The position numbers and the translations under genes are program-made. A model generated the notes under the pieces. That model did no database searches and had not been told where the DNA came from. It worked only from the letters and a program-made list of their open reading frames with translations. This document shows, in pieces, positions 22,386-35,480 of a DNA stretch of 64,000 nucleotides (positions are counted from its first letter, which is position 1; each line of letters starts with the position of its first letter). The stretch covers positions 8,187,725-8,251,724 of the forward strand of contig OZ017769.1 of NCBI GenBank assembly GCA_963969345.1. Direction: 5' to 3'. This DNA comes from Turbatrix aceti. Its lineage: Eukaryota > Nematoda > Chromadorea > Rhabditida > Panagrolaimidae.

Positions 22386-25300
22386 TCACAGCAGCGTCGG
22401 AGATGCCATCGAACGACGACGACGACGCGAGGGCACGCACGCACGCAGGCTGTTGTCGTTGTTGCCGCCACGCCGAAGTGTGGTCGCGCTGGTGTGGCGT
22501 CGACAATGTGGCTGCAAAGAGGTCAGAAGTTGGAGATGTTGATGAGAAATTAGGATTTTGCCGCGTGAAAACACGTTTAGAACCCCAAAAATTAATCAAT
22601 GTCTACGATTACGTCGAGAAAAAACCACCGATGACGCCGATGCCTGTCTCCCTTCGAAGGGGGACAGGACAGTTGCGGGAAAAGACAGCCCAACCAACCC
22701 GCGAGTGCCGTTGACAGACAACCAAGAACAGAACACGAAAACGAATACGAACAGAGCAGCGGGCCCCAGAGTTGTCAGACCAGACATTTTTTGGTGTCGC
22801 GCTGAAACAAAGCGAGCGGCCGGGGGCCAAATGGGATGCTAAATGAGTTGGAGGCAGTCTGCAGACAGGGCAAGCAGATTGGCGGCGGTAAGCCTGGCCT
22901 CAGCGGCACACGCGACTCGGAAGGAAGAGGCCGGGCCCGGGAGGAAGGGAGTGCTCGGGATCTCCTCCTTCTGTGCGGAGGAGATTGGTAATCTCGCGAT
23001 GAATGGGATAGATGAAGCCACTCTCTCTCTCGTTCTCGTTCTCGCTCCCCCCTCCGACGGGAGACTCAAAAGACAAGTGTTGCCAATTTTGGGGGGGAGC
23101 AGGCGAATATAATGCGTCACGAAGCAAGCAAACGCGCTCTGACGCTCTGGCTGGGGCCCCCCTTCTTTTTTTTTGACCGACTCACGCCGCGTCGGACGCT
23201 GACTGCTTGCGCTGCTTTGCCGGCCTGGCCCGGCAGAGTGTGCTCAACTTACACGCTTCAAAGTGCCGGCTAATCCCTAGCACTTCTGACACACACACAA
23301 AAAAAAAACAGTCGTCAAACAACAGCTCGATAATGCCCCCGACGAGGAAGCGTGGTGACAACGGCGCGGGGCGATGAGGGCCGGGAGACGCGGTAATGCC
23401 GGGGCTCGAGGCGCGACAACCACGGCCACGGCCACGACCACGACCTTCATTTGCATTTGTCAGACACATTCCGGACTTTTACGAGGCTTCAAACAGCGAC
23501 AACGGGGCACAGAAGGCATTGGTGGAGGTTCGCGGTTGGTTTTCGCGGTTTGCAGTCGCAGTTTGGCATTCCAGACGGCAAGAGTACAACTAGGTGCAGC
23601 AACCCTCTGCCGAAGAAGAAGTGTAAAAGTACTTCGTACTTCGGATTAAAAGAGAAGGACGAGTGGGATGGGTACAATCCGGCACACCGTGCAAGATATA
23701 AAACATATAAAAAAATTGTTGGCTTCGACGATACACTGCTTTTTTGGCATTTGCAGTTAAACGGATTTAACGTTAATGATTCGTGCGTTTTCAAATGTTT
23801 TACAATTTTTTCAACCTTATTTTACCGATTTTAAAAAAAATTTCGTCAATTGGGATTAACAATTCGATTTTTTTTAAAAAGGGCCTGAGCAAAAAAAAAA
23901 TTAGGCCCCGTTCTAGGGGTTCTTGGTTCTAGGGTACCGGAACAATTCTGAACTCCTTGTAAGGACATGTTGGTGAATTCAATTACGCGTAAGCATGAAA
24001 AGTACAAAGGTCGCTTGGACACTCAACGTCAAATCGCACCGGATAGAGAATAGGATAGGTGATGAAATGACATGAGCCTCCCCCCCCCTCCACAGCCCCC
24101 CAGCCACGGGGTCAGTCGCCGAGCTACTATCATGTATCCTATTACAAACGTGTTGCACAAAGAAAGACACCACTTGAGCCGTGCCATTTTTTTATTTAGC
24201 AAGCAAAAAAGTAACAACGAGAAAAACGATATTCCAATTCCAATTAGTACTCTCCTCTGCTGCGTGGATTTCACTTATCCGGCGGCCAAAAAAACAGAGG
24301 AGAAAAAAAAGAGAGAAAGGCGTCAGCGGATGAACACAGATGACGCCTCGAGCATCCTTGCCCACCGTAAATAGGTCAATTTGGTCCAAAAAAAAGTTAT
24401 TTGTGGGGTACAAAACGTCAACGAAGCGTGAATGTGCGAACACCGTCGCCCCAGCGGAGTGGCCAACGATGAACAGGAGTCTAGGCACCATCGTCGGACG
24501 GAAAAGAAAGACAAGGAACATGTGTATGTAATTGGCGTATAAATAAGAGACCACGACGACATCTATGAAGGATATGAATGGATAAGTGAGCCGCGATGGC
24601 ATTCAGTGCCTGACTGACGTTTTCCATAAATTTTTGAATGGTTGCGGCAGATGTCTTTTATATTTTTTTTGGTGAAAATGGATTTTTAAAGAAAAATGAG
24701 GGGTGTCTGGGGCAACCAATTGGTTTGGGGGCGTGATGGAGGTTTCCAGTATCATCCCAGGATCTCCAAGGGTCACCGGATGCATCTGGGATACCTGAAA
24801 GCTGCAGGCAGGTGAGTGGGACGGATCGACGCATGCGGGGATGCATGGGGGGATGCATGGGGGCCCCCGGATCGCACTATCCACTCTCGGCCAAACTCTG
24901 GCTGCTGGAAGCACTAGTGACAAGTGACAGCGCGCTGCTCGCAGCGACGAAGACGACATCTTCATCGTTTGCCTGGCTGCTCAGGGCCATTGTGTGCGGC
25001 AGTAAACAGGGAAGGGGGGGGGGGAAGGACTCTGACGACTACCACTAACTGCTATCACAAAAACAAAAAGAAAAAAAAATTGAGAAGAAAAACCAAGCAT
25101 TCGTCTGCAACACCCCCTCCAGCAGTCGTGAGTGGATCGTTAATCCGAACAACAACAGCAGGATGGCGAAGAAGAAGACGGCCACAACGGAGGGGCCACC
25201 ACCGACCACAACTGCTTGCGAGGAGGAGGAAGAAGGAGGAGAGGAAGGAGAAAGGAAAGAGATAGTCAAGGATGGGTGCGTGGTGGCTCTCGGCTCGGCT

Positions 25301-27485
25301 CTGCGCGCCACGCCACACGATTTCCAGTGGCAATTAAAAAAATTGGCAAACGTCTGACGCGAAAACGAGCGAATGAACGAGCGAGCGAGCGCGAGAGCTG
25401 CTAGCTAGCTCTCCCGCGTACTGGTGGTGCTGCGGTGGCGGCAGGCTGCCTGCATGCACTCGCTCTCCGACAACGGCGGCGGCAGCGACGCATCCGAGCA
25501 GAGCAAACAATGCTGCTGCTTGTTCCCGGGTTCTTGTTCGTTCCCGGAGGTGTGCGCGCGCGTGTAGAGCCCGGATCCAGCTCGGGCTCCAGGAAAGGGT
25601 TTCCCCTCTCCAGCCAGCGCCGCCTCACCTTTGCTTGCTTCCTGGGCGGGAAGGGGGGGGGGAGAGCACGCGCGCGGGTCACAAATAGAACCCTCCCTGC
25701 CAGCACCATTTTTGCCAGCAGCCATCGTTGAGAGTTACTAGTTGTCGGTTGGTTCGTTGGTGGCACACCCGATAAAGAAGGACACGCAAAACGGACGCAT
25801 GAGCCAAGCTCTCCCCCCTCCCCGACAACTTGAGTTTGTTGGAGCAGGGATGGATGCAACGGCGGAGGAATCTCGTCGCCTCGTTCATCGCAGACGAAAA
25901 GAAAAAGCACACCACCACCAGCACCACGCCCTTCTCCTTCTTCTTGCCCGCTGGCTAGGCGGATATGGTGAGTGCCGATGGCGGCACACACACACACATA
26001 CACACATTGACAGACACGTTTTTGGGCACACACAACACGGTAGAACGTGTAGAACACGAAGGACGACGGCGATGGCGGGCACTCACTCACTCAAGCGTGA
26101 CCGCTTGGCAGTGTCACCGATGACGACGCGACGGCGGCGGCGACGGCATCGACGCTGTTTTTGCAGCGGACGACGATGACAAACGGCAGGCGTTAAAAAA
26201 CGCCTCAGGCGAGAATGAGAACGAGGACGAGGACGAGGAGCGCGAAGGCCGCTGCAATCCGCGGTGCCGCGCTGCGACACGGCTCTTCTTCTTCCTCCTC
26301 CTCCGTGGCGTGGCGCCCCTCGGGGGGCTTTGACGTGTGGGCAAACATAGTACATCGTCGGTAGATGTGGCTGTCGTCGCGCCGCCTGTCAGCCTGAAGG
26401 TCGGCTAGTCGGCCGAAGCCCGACTGGCTGACAGTCACCGAGGATGACGAAGACGAAGAAGAAGAAGAAGGAAAAGAAAGAAGAGCCGCTCCTCTTTTAA
26501 ATACTCCCAAAAAACATCTTGTGCATTCATTTTTCTTGGAATCTTCTGAAGGGGACGGCTGAACTGTCTGGATGAACCCCTATAAGGCAGGGCTCTTTTT
26601 TTTAGGAATCCAAATTCATTCCTGTCAATCAATCGCGTTTGCATGTATAAATCAGTGAATTTTTTTGATTGGTTTTAACGACTTTGATTCGAGGATCTCG
26701 GATTTCTTTGCTCTCGCAAAGAAGAACGAACAACGAACAAAGATCCTTTTTTTCTACCGTACCCTCCTCCTCCCCGACGCTGATGTGTGCTACAAGAAAC
26801 AAATTTAAAAAATGAGAAAAAAAAAGAGGACATTAGTGGTTGAGATAATCGTAAAACAGCCTAATTTGGGTAAATGCAACCGACAAGTGAGTCATCATCG
26901 TGTGCTCTGCGATGTCGTCTCCCACCGCTGCATCCGGATGCATCCGCATTGGAGAATTGAGGAAATTGGATTGGACTCGTCTGCGTTTTCGTCTTCGTCT
27001 TCGAATCGACGACAGCGACCTCGCTGTCGTCGTGGCATGTCAGCGGCGCAGTCAAGAGTGTTCATCTGAGACGGTTGCAACGCAACAACCGTGGCGCGAC
27101 TCAACGCAACGCTTCCCGTGGTCTGGTCTGGTCTCGAGTCGAGTCGATTCGTGACAGTGGACTTTTATGTGTTCCAGAAACACACACACAACACACGCGC
27201 GCGCAATCCCGTTAACAAGCAAGCAAGCACAAGCGGATGAAAGGAATCTCTTTTGTACAACGCAAGTGTTAAATTTTTAAACAGCAACCAACAAAAAAAG
27301 CACGAAGAGAAAAAAAAACAAGGGGCCGGCGGGTCAGATGCCGTCGTCGTCGACTGACTGGGAAAAAAGAGAAAGAGAAACAAACGGGAAGGGCAATAAT
27401 CCGGCACATACCGGCTGGGCCACACACGCATAGATAGATACATAATTGGGTTGATGATGATCGATCGATCGAGGGTGGGAGGGAG
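22386..27485. other. 5.1-kb intergenic region upstream of the GPR158-like gene
   Basis: This stretch lies between the GPR158-like start and the glutaredoxin-fusion stop, both on the minus strand. It is GC-mixed and rich in simple repeats: GGCCAC hexamers at 23,421, a CA run near 25,987 and purine-rich GAGGAGGAAG runs near 25,220. I see no exon with splice logic or family likeness. Long open frames around 25.4-26.2 kb are repeat-driven. It probably holds the promoter and enhancers of the GPR158-like gene. Confidence 0.6.
23421..23445. repeat. GGCCAC hexamer array (intergenic)
   Basis: CCACGGCCACGGCCACGACC lies upstream of the GPR158-like gene. Similar arrays lie at 35,021-35,044, 36,508-36,528 and 53,935-53,967, all between genes. 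Confidence 0.6.
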
Positions 27486-29466
27486 TTACGGCCTCCCACC
27501 GCCCCCGTTGCCTCCGCTGACGCCGCCGCCTCCACAGGACATGACCATGCGCCGGAGCTGACCGGTCTGGTGGAGGTTGAAGAGATCGGATGAGCCTGAA
27601 AAATCCGCATCAGAATTCTATGGAACAAGAAAGTTTCCAGACGCGTACCTCCGATGTAGTTGCCACAAACAAAGATGTATGGGAAGGTGACAGCGCCGGT
27701 GAGGTGCTGGAGATCGGCCTGGAGCTGTCGTTGCCAGTCTTCGTCGCCGACGAGTTCGAGAAAATGAGACCGGACGTCGGGGTAATTAACTGCGAGGAGG
27801 TGTTTTGCCCTCTGGCACGGCATGCACCCGACGAGCGTGTACATCATGATCGTCGTTGACCGGATCTGGCGCTCGATGTAGCTGGCGTAGGAGTATCCCC
27901 CGCCCGCTGTCATTTGCATGTTCATCTAAATTTTTTTGCTTAATTTAAAAAAATACTTCTGCGCGTAGTAAAACTCACTCCACCCATGCCAGGACCTCCA
28001 CCATCACCCCCCATCCCGGACATGCCACCACTCGGTCCATCGTCTCCGCCGTCGCCGTCACCAAAGTCACCGATGCCGTTGTTGTTGCCAAAACCTCCGA
28101 TTCCCATCGGGATATTCCCAGAAGGCCCGCTGGGTCCGTTGTAGCCCATTCCATTGCCCGGGCCCGGGCCTCCCCCTCCACCTCCGTTCCACATGGAAGG
28201 CGGCCTCATGGGGCCCATCATCGACGGCGGTGGTCCGTTGAAGCCGCCCCCGCTGCCACCACCGTTGCCGGATCCTCTATTATTCGGCATCGGCCCGGGG
28301 GGCCTCATAACCGGCTCGGACATTCCTCCACCGTCGCCGGACATTCCTCCGCCGTTGCCTGGCATGCCACCACCCCCATTGCTGCCGTACATGCCCCCGG
28401 GAGGCATGCCGTTTCCGCTGGGGCCGTTGAGGGGCATTCCACCGTTTCCGCCTCCTCCGCCGTTGTTGTTGTTGTTGTTGTTTCCACTGCTCCCGCCGCC
28501 ACAGCCCATAGATCCGCAGCCGCTGGGTGGGAAGGGTCGTCCGCCGCCTCGGGTGAGCATGCCGTTGTAGCCGGAGGGCGTTGGTCGCCCGCTGCCGCCT
28601 GATCCGCCGTCGATACCTGGAAAGCGACGGCTGAGATCAGCTCCAGTGGGCCTCCGTGGATGCCCACCTTGAGACGAGCCGTATCCTCCCGATATTTTAC
28701 CGAAATTGGATGGAAAACCGCTTCCGCCGCCGTTACCGTTGCTGGATCCGACGTAGGGGGGCCTCGCCTGGGGACCGTAGCTGGATGGAGTCGGAAAGTT
28801 TCCCGAGCCACTGCCGGGGCCGTAGTTACCTGAGCTACTGCCTATCGGTCCTAGACCAGGTCCCGGTCCGGGTCCGTAACCCCCGGATCCGCTGCCAACC
28901 GGTCCGTAGCCGCTGGAGCCTATGGGCCCGAAATCCCCGCCTCCACTGTTTCCGCTGTTGCCGCCGCCGCCGCTCCCGCCGCCATTCCATCGCATTCGAT
29001 TGTAGGCCGGGGCGCCGGTGTAGCTGTCACTCCCGTCCATTCCTCCCTGGTAGGACCGGGTGTAGGAGCCCTGGGGACGCATACCTGTGCGGATTCGTCG
29101 GTAATAGTACCTGAAAATTACCGGATCGCAAATTTTATTTTTCAGGTGAAAAAAAAATCCCAAAATTTACCTGGAAGGCATCCGCTTAATTTCACGTGTC
29201 TCACCGTCGCTCCCGAGAACAGGCAACGGTTCCAGCTCTTCATCATCGTAGGATTCTTCCTCGCCAAGGGGCGGCAGCTTTTCGTCGATGCCGCCACCGA
29301 GATCCTCGTACCCAGGTGGAGGATCCTGTTTTGCGTCGTCCGGGGCACCGAGCACGACGAGTGACTCGGCGCTGCAGTAGATCGTACCCGTGCCAATGCC
29401 CAACCACAGCGGCCAGGCACTGAGCAGCCAAAACAGAGCTACGCGTCTGTAAAATGCGTTCATCAC
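27486..29466 (-). CDS. Secreted Gly-rich protein with C-terminal glutaredoxin domain
   Basis: Four exons (29466-29171, 29110-27979, 27925-27649, 27595-27486) join in phase to 604 residues. Residues 1-32 form a signal peptide (ALFWLLSAWPLWLGIG core, cut near CSA). Residues 33-98 are acidic. Residues 100-476 are a Gly/Pro/Ser/Met-rich low-complexity domain (GGG, GYGPG, GNGGGM runs) that ends at an intron. The last two exons encode a glutaredoxin/thioredoxin-like fold. It has the redox motif CMPC at 510-513, a TFPYIFV cis-Pro strand, and then GG, DL, L and G at the usual substrate-binding positions. Glutaredoxins normally reduce protein-glutathione disulfides in the cytosol or mitochondria, so a secreted Gly-rich fusion is odd. 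A role in matrix or cuticle disulfide exchange is inference. The splice phases argue against accidental fusion of two genes. Confidence 0.85.
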
Positions 29467-30868
29467 GAAGATGTCGTGGATTATGGACTGAATCCGCCAG
29501 CGCCGGAGGGGGATACGGCCGCTCCGCCCGCTTGCTCTCTCTTTTTTTGGTAGCAGCTAGCTAGCTAGCGCAGTCCGATCGACACGATGCGCTCCCACAA
29601 CCACCTTTGTTTGCCGCCGTTCGCTCGCTCGAAACAAAAAGCTCCGCGGATATCGTGGGAGCTTTGACAGATTTTTACACACACGCGCGATCTTTTTGTC
29701 TTGTTCGCTTCGGTTTTTGACACATTCGCTCACCTGGTGGCGGAGTCGGGTCTTGTTTCGTCTTCGTCTTCGACGATAAACTACAAGGACGACGACAGAG
29801 ACCCCTGCGTGAATCCTCGAAAGTGCGAACATGTGGGAAAACTGTCTTAAGTAACTATCCATCCCGTCACTCTTCAATCATCGAGGAAAAAAGCCAGGGG
29901 ACAACAAAAAGTCTCATCCGACGTCATCTAAATATGATTGGCGTCTCCAGGCAGGTCAAAGCTGGAGTTACATATTCACCAACTTGCACATAGAACAAAA
30001 CTCACATCAGCCTGAAAAACGAACGAACGAACGAACACGCAAAGATCGAAAGATCGCTCGCATGAAATTCGAGTCCATATTCTCAGCTTTTGCTACAGAA
30101 TAGGATCCTTGAAATCTCCAATCCTTTGACTGGGTACACATGCACCGTCGATTATGTACTATGAATGCATGCATGTTTTGACTGTCTTTTTGATGACCCC
30201 CAACGCTGGCTGGCTGGGTCAAAAAAGACAGCAATACATGACGACGTCAGTTGACTTCAAATTTCTGACAGCTGAGCGAGAAGATTTTCTATTTTTGACT
30301 GCCCAAAAATAAAAAAGAATTGAAAAAAATAAAAATGAGGATTTTTTGAACGCCAACTATATTTTTTTCTCCGAGCAGGGGGTATAAAATTTGTCTGGGA
30401 CGACGTCCAAGAAGCCCTGACCAAGCTTGGTTCATGGTTTTGCCAAACATTTTCAGGTACGAATAAACAAACTACTATAAAATTCAAAAGTTGTCGAAAA
30501 TGAACAAAAATGCAGAAAATCATGTTTTAGGATATTTTTCTATGTTAAAAGTCGCTTTTAGTCTGAATTTTGTACGTACTAAAAGTTTTTTTGTGTGTCA
30601 AAGTAATCAAAACTATGTTTGCAAATTTTGAACGTAAATTATTTAAAAAAATTAACAAATTAAATTATTTGTTGATAAAAAATCCCAAATTTGTCCGATT
30701 TTCAAATCCCGTCTCTCCGATTTTTCAAATATCAAAATTTTATCAACACAGACTTCGATTTGGATCAAATATCGCGGCACATTGAAAATAGTGATAAACC
30801 CGTTGCAAAAAAAAGCAGGAATGCTGGTGCACGTTTTTGCCGTCGTTCGTAGGAGCTGTACTTTCGTC
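29467..30868. other. Intergenic region between glutaredoxin fusion and galactosyltransferase genes
   Basis: These 1.4 kb contain the promoter of the glutaredoxin-fusion gene (right of 29,466) and the 3' flank of the galactosyltransferase gene. A short GAAC tetranucleotide array lies at about 30,018-30,035 and a CTAG run near 29,560. No gene is supported. Confidence 0.6.
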
Positions 30869-33086
30869 TCAGCACTTTCGAAGAACCCGACCTTCAGCGT
30901 GTAGTCTTTCACGGGATACAGCCTCGAGGAGGTCGACTTTGATACGCGTGAACAGGTGATTCTCGTCTATGGCCAGCACATCGTAGTTTAAGTTTGAAAG
31001 GCCGTCCCGTCGAAATCTAAACCTCGTGCGTCGCATCAGCGTGTACCGGCACTCGTTGACGGGATTGCTTATTTCCTTCGTGTGCTTGATCATCTTGTAT
31101 CTCGCAATCTCGACCGGATATCGCATGATTTTGAAGCCATTCACCGTGACCCGGGTCGAGACGTCGTCGTCTTCGCCTCCCCAGCCCCAGTAATCGTTGG
31201 AGAAGCCGTTGATCTTTTCCATGTGGGCCCGAGTCATCGCTGAGATCCCACCGAAGAGTGACGCGTACGGTAGTCTGGAAAAATTAATTGCAAAATATAT
31301 ATTTTTTTTTTACAATTTTTATGAAAAAATGTTATTACTTTTTTTGCTAAAAAATATTTTTTTTTAATTTTTACAAATTTTTGATTTTTTTAGAATTTTT
31401 AGAATTTTTTTTTAGAATTTTTATAATTTTTTGATTTTTTCGAATTTTTACTATTTAAAAAAAATTTTTTTATAACTTTTTTAACTCAAAATATTTTTTT
31501 AATTTTTAAACCTTTTTTGAAAACCTATTTTTTTTCATCTTTATAACTTTTTTTGCTCAAAATATTTTTTTCAATCTTCACAATTTTTTAATTTTTTTTT
31601 GACTTTTTTCAATTTTTACAAATTTGTTTAAATTTTTTTGTTTTTCAATATTTCATTTTTTTGCTCAAAAAATGACTCACTTGTATTTAAACTTGTCGAT
31701 AGCCACACTCATGTGCCTGGGCTGCTCGGGGCACGAATAAATGTTACGATCGTCTTCGGGAAGAAGGTCAACGTCATGGAAAATGAAACACTGCCAGTCG
31801 TAGACCTTGAGCGCCTCTTTGTAGCCGACATTCATGAGCTTGGCCCGGTTGAATGTCTGATTGGCGATCTGGTCGACGACGAAGATGCCGTAGTCGAGCT
31901 GCTGCTTGCGCAGGAACGAGTGCAGGTTGTGGAGCAGCACTCGGAGCTGGTCTTCGCGATCTCTGAAAAAAACGTGAGTTGAAGACGTTCGTCCAACTTC
32001 CTTCCTTCCTATTTTCTTCTTGATAATTTCCGGGGCTCCCCAGACAGGTGAAAAAAAAGCAAGAAATAAGTGTTCAAAAACCAGGTAAACAACTAGAGAA
32101 ATATTATAATTAATTTTTAAATCGTTAATTACCTAAAAAAAGAACTGTATCACGAGTATTTTTTGGATTATAAAAAAAGTGTGCAAAAGTGTAATTTGAT
32201 ATGAATCAGAGGTGAACGGTTTTTTTCAGAACGGACAGTCTTTGCTAGGATTCGACTGACAAACCCTGAGAAAAAACATTACAACAATGTTGACTGACAT
32301 GTCACGTGTCTCTGGCCAGAAAAAAAAATACACGACACCTCGAAAAGTAGCAAATGTTACAACTTTTGATATCATTTTTTTAACGTCGGCAAAAAAATTC
32401 GACATTTTTTTAAATAAAATTGTTGTTTTTATTTTTTCGTGTTTGAATTTAAAAAAAATTATAATACTTTTTACTGATTTTAATTTGAACAAATTTTTGT
32501 TTAAAACTATTTTAAAAAATCTGCGAAAAAATATGAACAACTGTTTGAAAAAAAAAATTCGTTCACATTTTTACCCAAATTTTTTGAAATGGTTTTGAAC
32601 GAAAATTTGTTCAAAATTACCCAAAATATTCCTAAAACAACGCAAATTTTTTTTAGGTTTTTTAGCTCACCTGAAGGGAATGACGATAGCGACGCGATGC
32701 CTGGCCTTGCAGGAAAGCGGAGTGCCGTGGCCACCGGGCCCGAGATCGGGATAGAGAGCATTGAGACGCTCGAGCGACGGTCCATCTCTCCAGACAGTAA
32801 CCGTCCCGCTGAGGCCAGGTGGCGTCTCCGGACAGAAGGAGAGATTAGCAGGCTGCGGCTCGAAGGTCGCAGCCACGCACGCAGTGCAGTTGGTGGCATC
32901 GTCGTCTGACCGGTTGAAGAAGAAGGGAAAGCTGGCGTTGAGCAGGAGAGATTCGTCTTCGGTGTACGCTACGGGTACCCATTCTTCGAAAGAGCCCCAG
33001 AAATCGTCAGATATCGAATAGACGAAGACGACCGCGCAGACGACCAGAGTAAGCCACGCGAATTTGGCTCGGCGACTTCCAATCAT
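30869..33086 (-). CDS. Beta-1,4-galactosyltransferase family (GT7) enzyme
   Basis: Three exons (33086-32671, 31962-31681, 31274-30869) encode 367 residues. It is a type II Golgi membrane protein: a short cytosolic tail, a helix at residues 9-26 (FAWLTLVVCAVVFVYSI), then a stem with N-glycosylation sites. Catalytic landmarks are HRVAIVIPFRDRE, FNRAKLMNVGY, the metal-binding FHDVDLLPEDDR and the acceptor-site GWGGEDDD. Family knowledge: these enzymes move Gal or GalNAc from the UDP-sugar to terminal GlcNAc or Glc on glycoproteins and glycolipids. Donor choice cannot be read from this sequence alone. The C-terminus runs about 15 residues past the usual RIKVDLLE end. An acceptor (tttttcag, exon starting at 33,149) lies 63 bases before the ATG. 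Confidence 0.95.
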
Positions 33087-35354
33087 TCATTCGCCCGCAG
33101 ACATCAGCACGGAATTCAGCGTTCAAAGGCGGGAGCGGTGGGACAAGGCCTGAAAAAGAAAAATAAGAGAAAAAACTGATTGTAAATATAATACAAAAAT
33201 AATTTTATTTCAAGCGTATTATTTTTCACGCTTGTCGCGTAAAAATGTAAAATACGCGATAACAGAATGAACGTGATAGACATTACCCCAAAATTCCTGT
33301 AAGACTGAAATCAAAGCAAAGGCCTGTTGCGTTGTTGCCCAAAGATGTATTATATTTATTTTCCACCAAAAAAAGCGCAAAACAGAGCACCTATTCACGG
33401 GTCTTACGTGTAGGCCTACGTTGTATACATAAGTGTTGTATGATGAATGATAATTATAAAACATTATTCAGCCGAACAAATGGATGGAGAAATAAATTTG
33501 TACGCATCAGGAAAATATTAAATAATCAGACAAATAAATCCTATGCCTAAAATAAATTTAAAAATTGACAACCAAGGACAAAATTCATGCAGGAAAATAA
33601 ATAAATAAATGAATAAATTGACAAGCACGAGAAAAAAAAGAGAAAAAAATGCGGCGCACGTCAAGGCAGGTTACCGTGGACAAAGGAATGGCACTTACTT
33701 GGCAAAAGATGCGGTGCGTGCACAATTTTTGATTATCTCGTAATCCAATTTCCCGGCACGCACTGCACCCTAGCATGCTTCCGAGAAACGAAAAAGTAAA
33801 GCGGCGCGTATCTGATCGCCCCCAAAAAAGACCAGTGCACGACTGCAGTCGTTGCAACGAATGGTTTCTGGTTCCACTCTAACTCCCAAATCAGCACGTC
33901 GGTGAAAACAAACAATAAATACTACTACAACAAGAACAAGAAGAAGGAAGTAGAGGCAAGGAAAGGGGCGCAATTCAGGGCGCGTCCGGGTTCGTTCAAT
34001 ACTACTACGCGCTTTTTGCCCTTGTCAACTCCCAGAAAAAATCCATAACCCAAATGACTTGCTGCTAGCAAAACAATCAGGAGAAGATGTGTGCAAGTAA
34101 ACTTATGTTAGTTGACAATTTTTCAAGAGTTCGTGAGTTGAGCACAAAACGCCAGAGGGGGCGAAGTGGGCAGAAAAGCCTGCACAGTTAACGCAAAACA
34201 TAAGAAAATGGTGCACATTGCATGACATTTGTTGTTGGTAGTGGTGGTGGGAAACGATACTAAATACGCTCTGTTCGGCGAGAATGACGACAATGAGAGT
34301 TGGAAACTATTTTAGTATTGTATTAGGGGGAAGGATATAATCTAAAAAAGTCTGCAACCGTCGTATGTTATAACGTAAGATTATTTTTAAAAAAAAAGAA
34401 AGATAAAATAACCCCCTTTTTAAAATGTCCGAAAAAAACCATCAAAAGACCCTACAAATTGATTGGTCTATCCTCAATTACCTGACACCCCAACTGAAAC
34501 AGTGAGTCACTCACGTGACAGGTGAATGACGGGGGAAGCCAGGAACCAGGAACCAGGTGTGGTGTCAGGATCGATCGGCGGGAGAAAGACCAAAAAAGGA
34601 CAACTAACTGAATTGGATGGAGGGAGGGAAGAAACGAAGGCAAAGTCGTCGATGAAGGGCAAACAAGGCGGGAACGTGCTTTCACGCGTCAATAGGCCGT
34701 ACATGCAGCCCGGCGGACAGGCCGCCGGCAGTAAGAAGCATCTGGCGAAGCAGGTGGTTCTCTTCTCACTGTCAGTAAGTTCTGCGAAAATGAAAAGAGA
34801 CCCGTAATCAACGGAAAACTGTGAAAAGCGGATAAAAAATGGGAGTTCACCGAACGAACGAACAAGCAGCAGCACCAGCAACTCATAGCGATGATAGCAT
34901 AAACAAACGACTTCCAAAGAGAAAGAAGGAAAGAATGCATACGAGAGTCAAATTTGTGAACGCGAACAAAAAGCAAGAGTCATCCATTCATCGCCAATCG
35001 ACCGGCCCCCGCCGGTGGTCGTTGGCCGTGGCCGTGGCCGGTGGCTTCATCGCCTCATTGCCCTCCCTTTTTCCCCCCGACAAAGACCAAGACCAGGAAA
35101 AAATACAACGACCACTTTGTCAAAAGTTGTGTTCCGCCTATACTCAAGCACGCACGCTATCCCATCCCTGTACAGGGCATACAGAAACATAAAAAGAGGA
35201 TAAAACATGTTCAAAAGCACATAAGACACCCAAGTAAGGTCCCAGACATAGATAACAAAAAAAAAACCATGATAGATAAAAAAAGTCGTATACGGCCCGT
35301 AAAATGTAAATTGTCATGATTGACATGTCATGAGTTGACGTATGTAGCTTACGC

Positions 35355-35362
35355 TATAAATA
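35355..35362 (+). promoter_or_regulatory. TATA box of a possible mini-gene
   Basis: A perfect TATAAATA stands isolated in intergenic DNA, 36 bases upstream of a short ATG-initiated frame. Presence is direct; function is inferred. Confidence 0.4.
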
Positions 35363-35390
35363 GTGTGGATGTCAGTCTGCAATCGCGTCG

Positions 35391-35480
35391 ATGTTCACGT
35401 TTTTTGGTCGGGCATATGAAGCTTGTAATTTTATCAAAAACTGTGATAGCTGTGATAGTGTGGAAAAGTGCGAAAGATAG
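35391..35480 (+). CDS. Possible 29-residue Cys-containing small ORF
   Basis: ATG...TAG encodes 29 residues starting MFTFFGRAYEACNF, with four Cys (EAC, NCDSC, KC) and a charged end. A TATA box lies 36 bases upstream, and an AATAAA at 35,489-35,494 lies eight bases beyond the stop, so the three form a compact unit. There is no signal peptide and no family I recognise. The TATA-to-ATG distance leaves almost no 5'UTR. A non-coding transcript or chance are equally possible. Confidence 0.2.
   Translation: MFTFFGRAYEACNFIKNCDSCDSVEKCER

Noticed and set aside
25401..26090. 229-codon open frame on the minus strand
   Set aside because: Composition is driven by CA, GAG and CCT repeats, with no domain, no conserved-looking block and no splice context. 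The overlapping frames are equally open.
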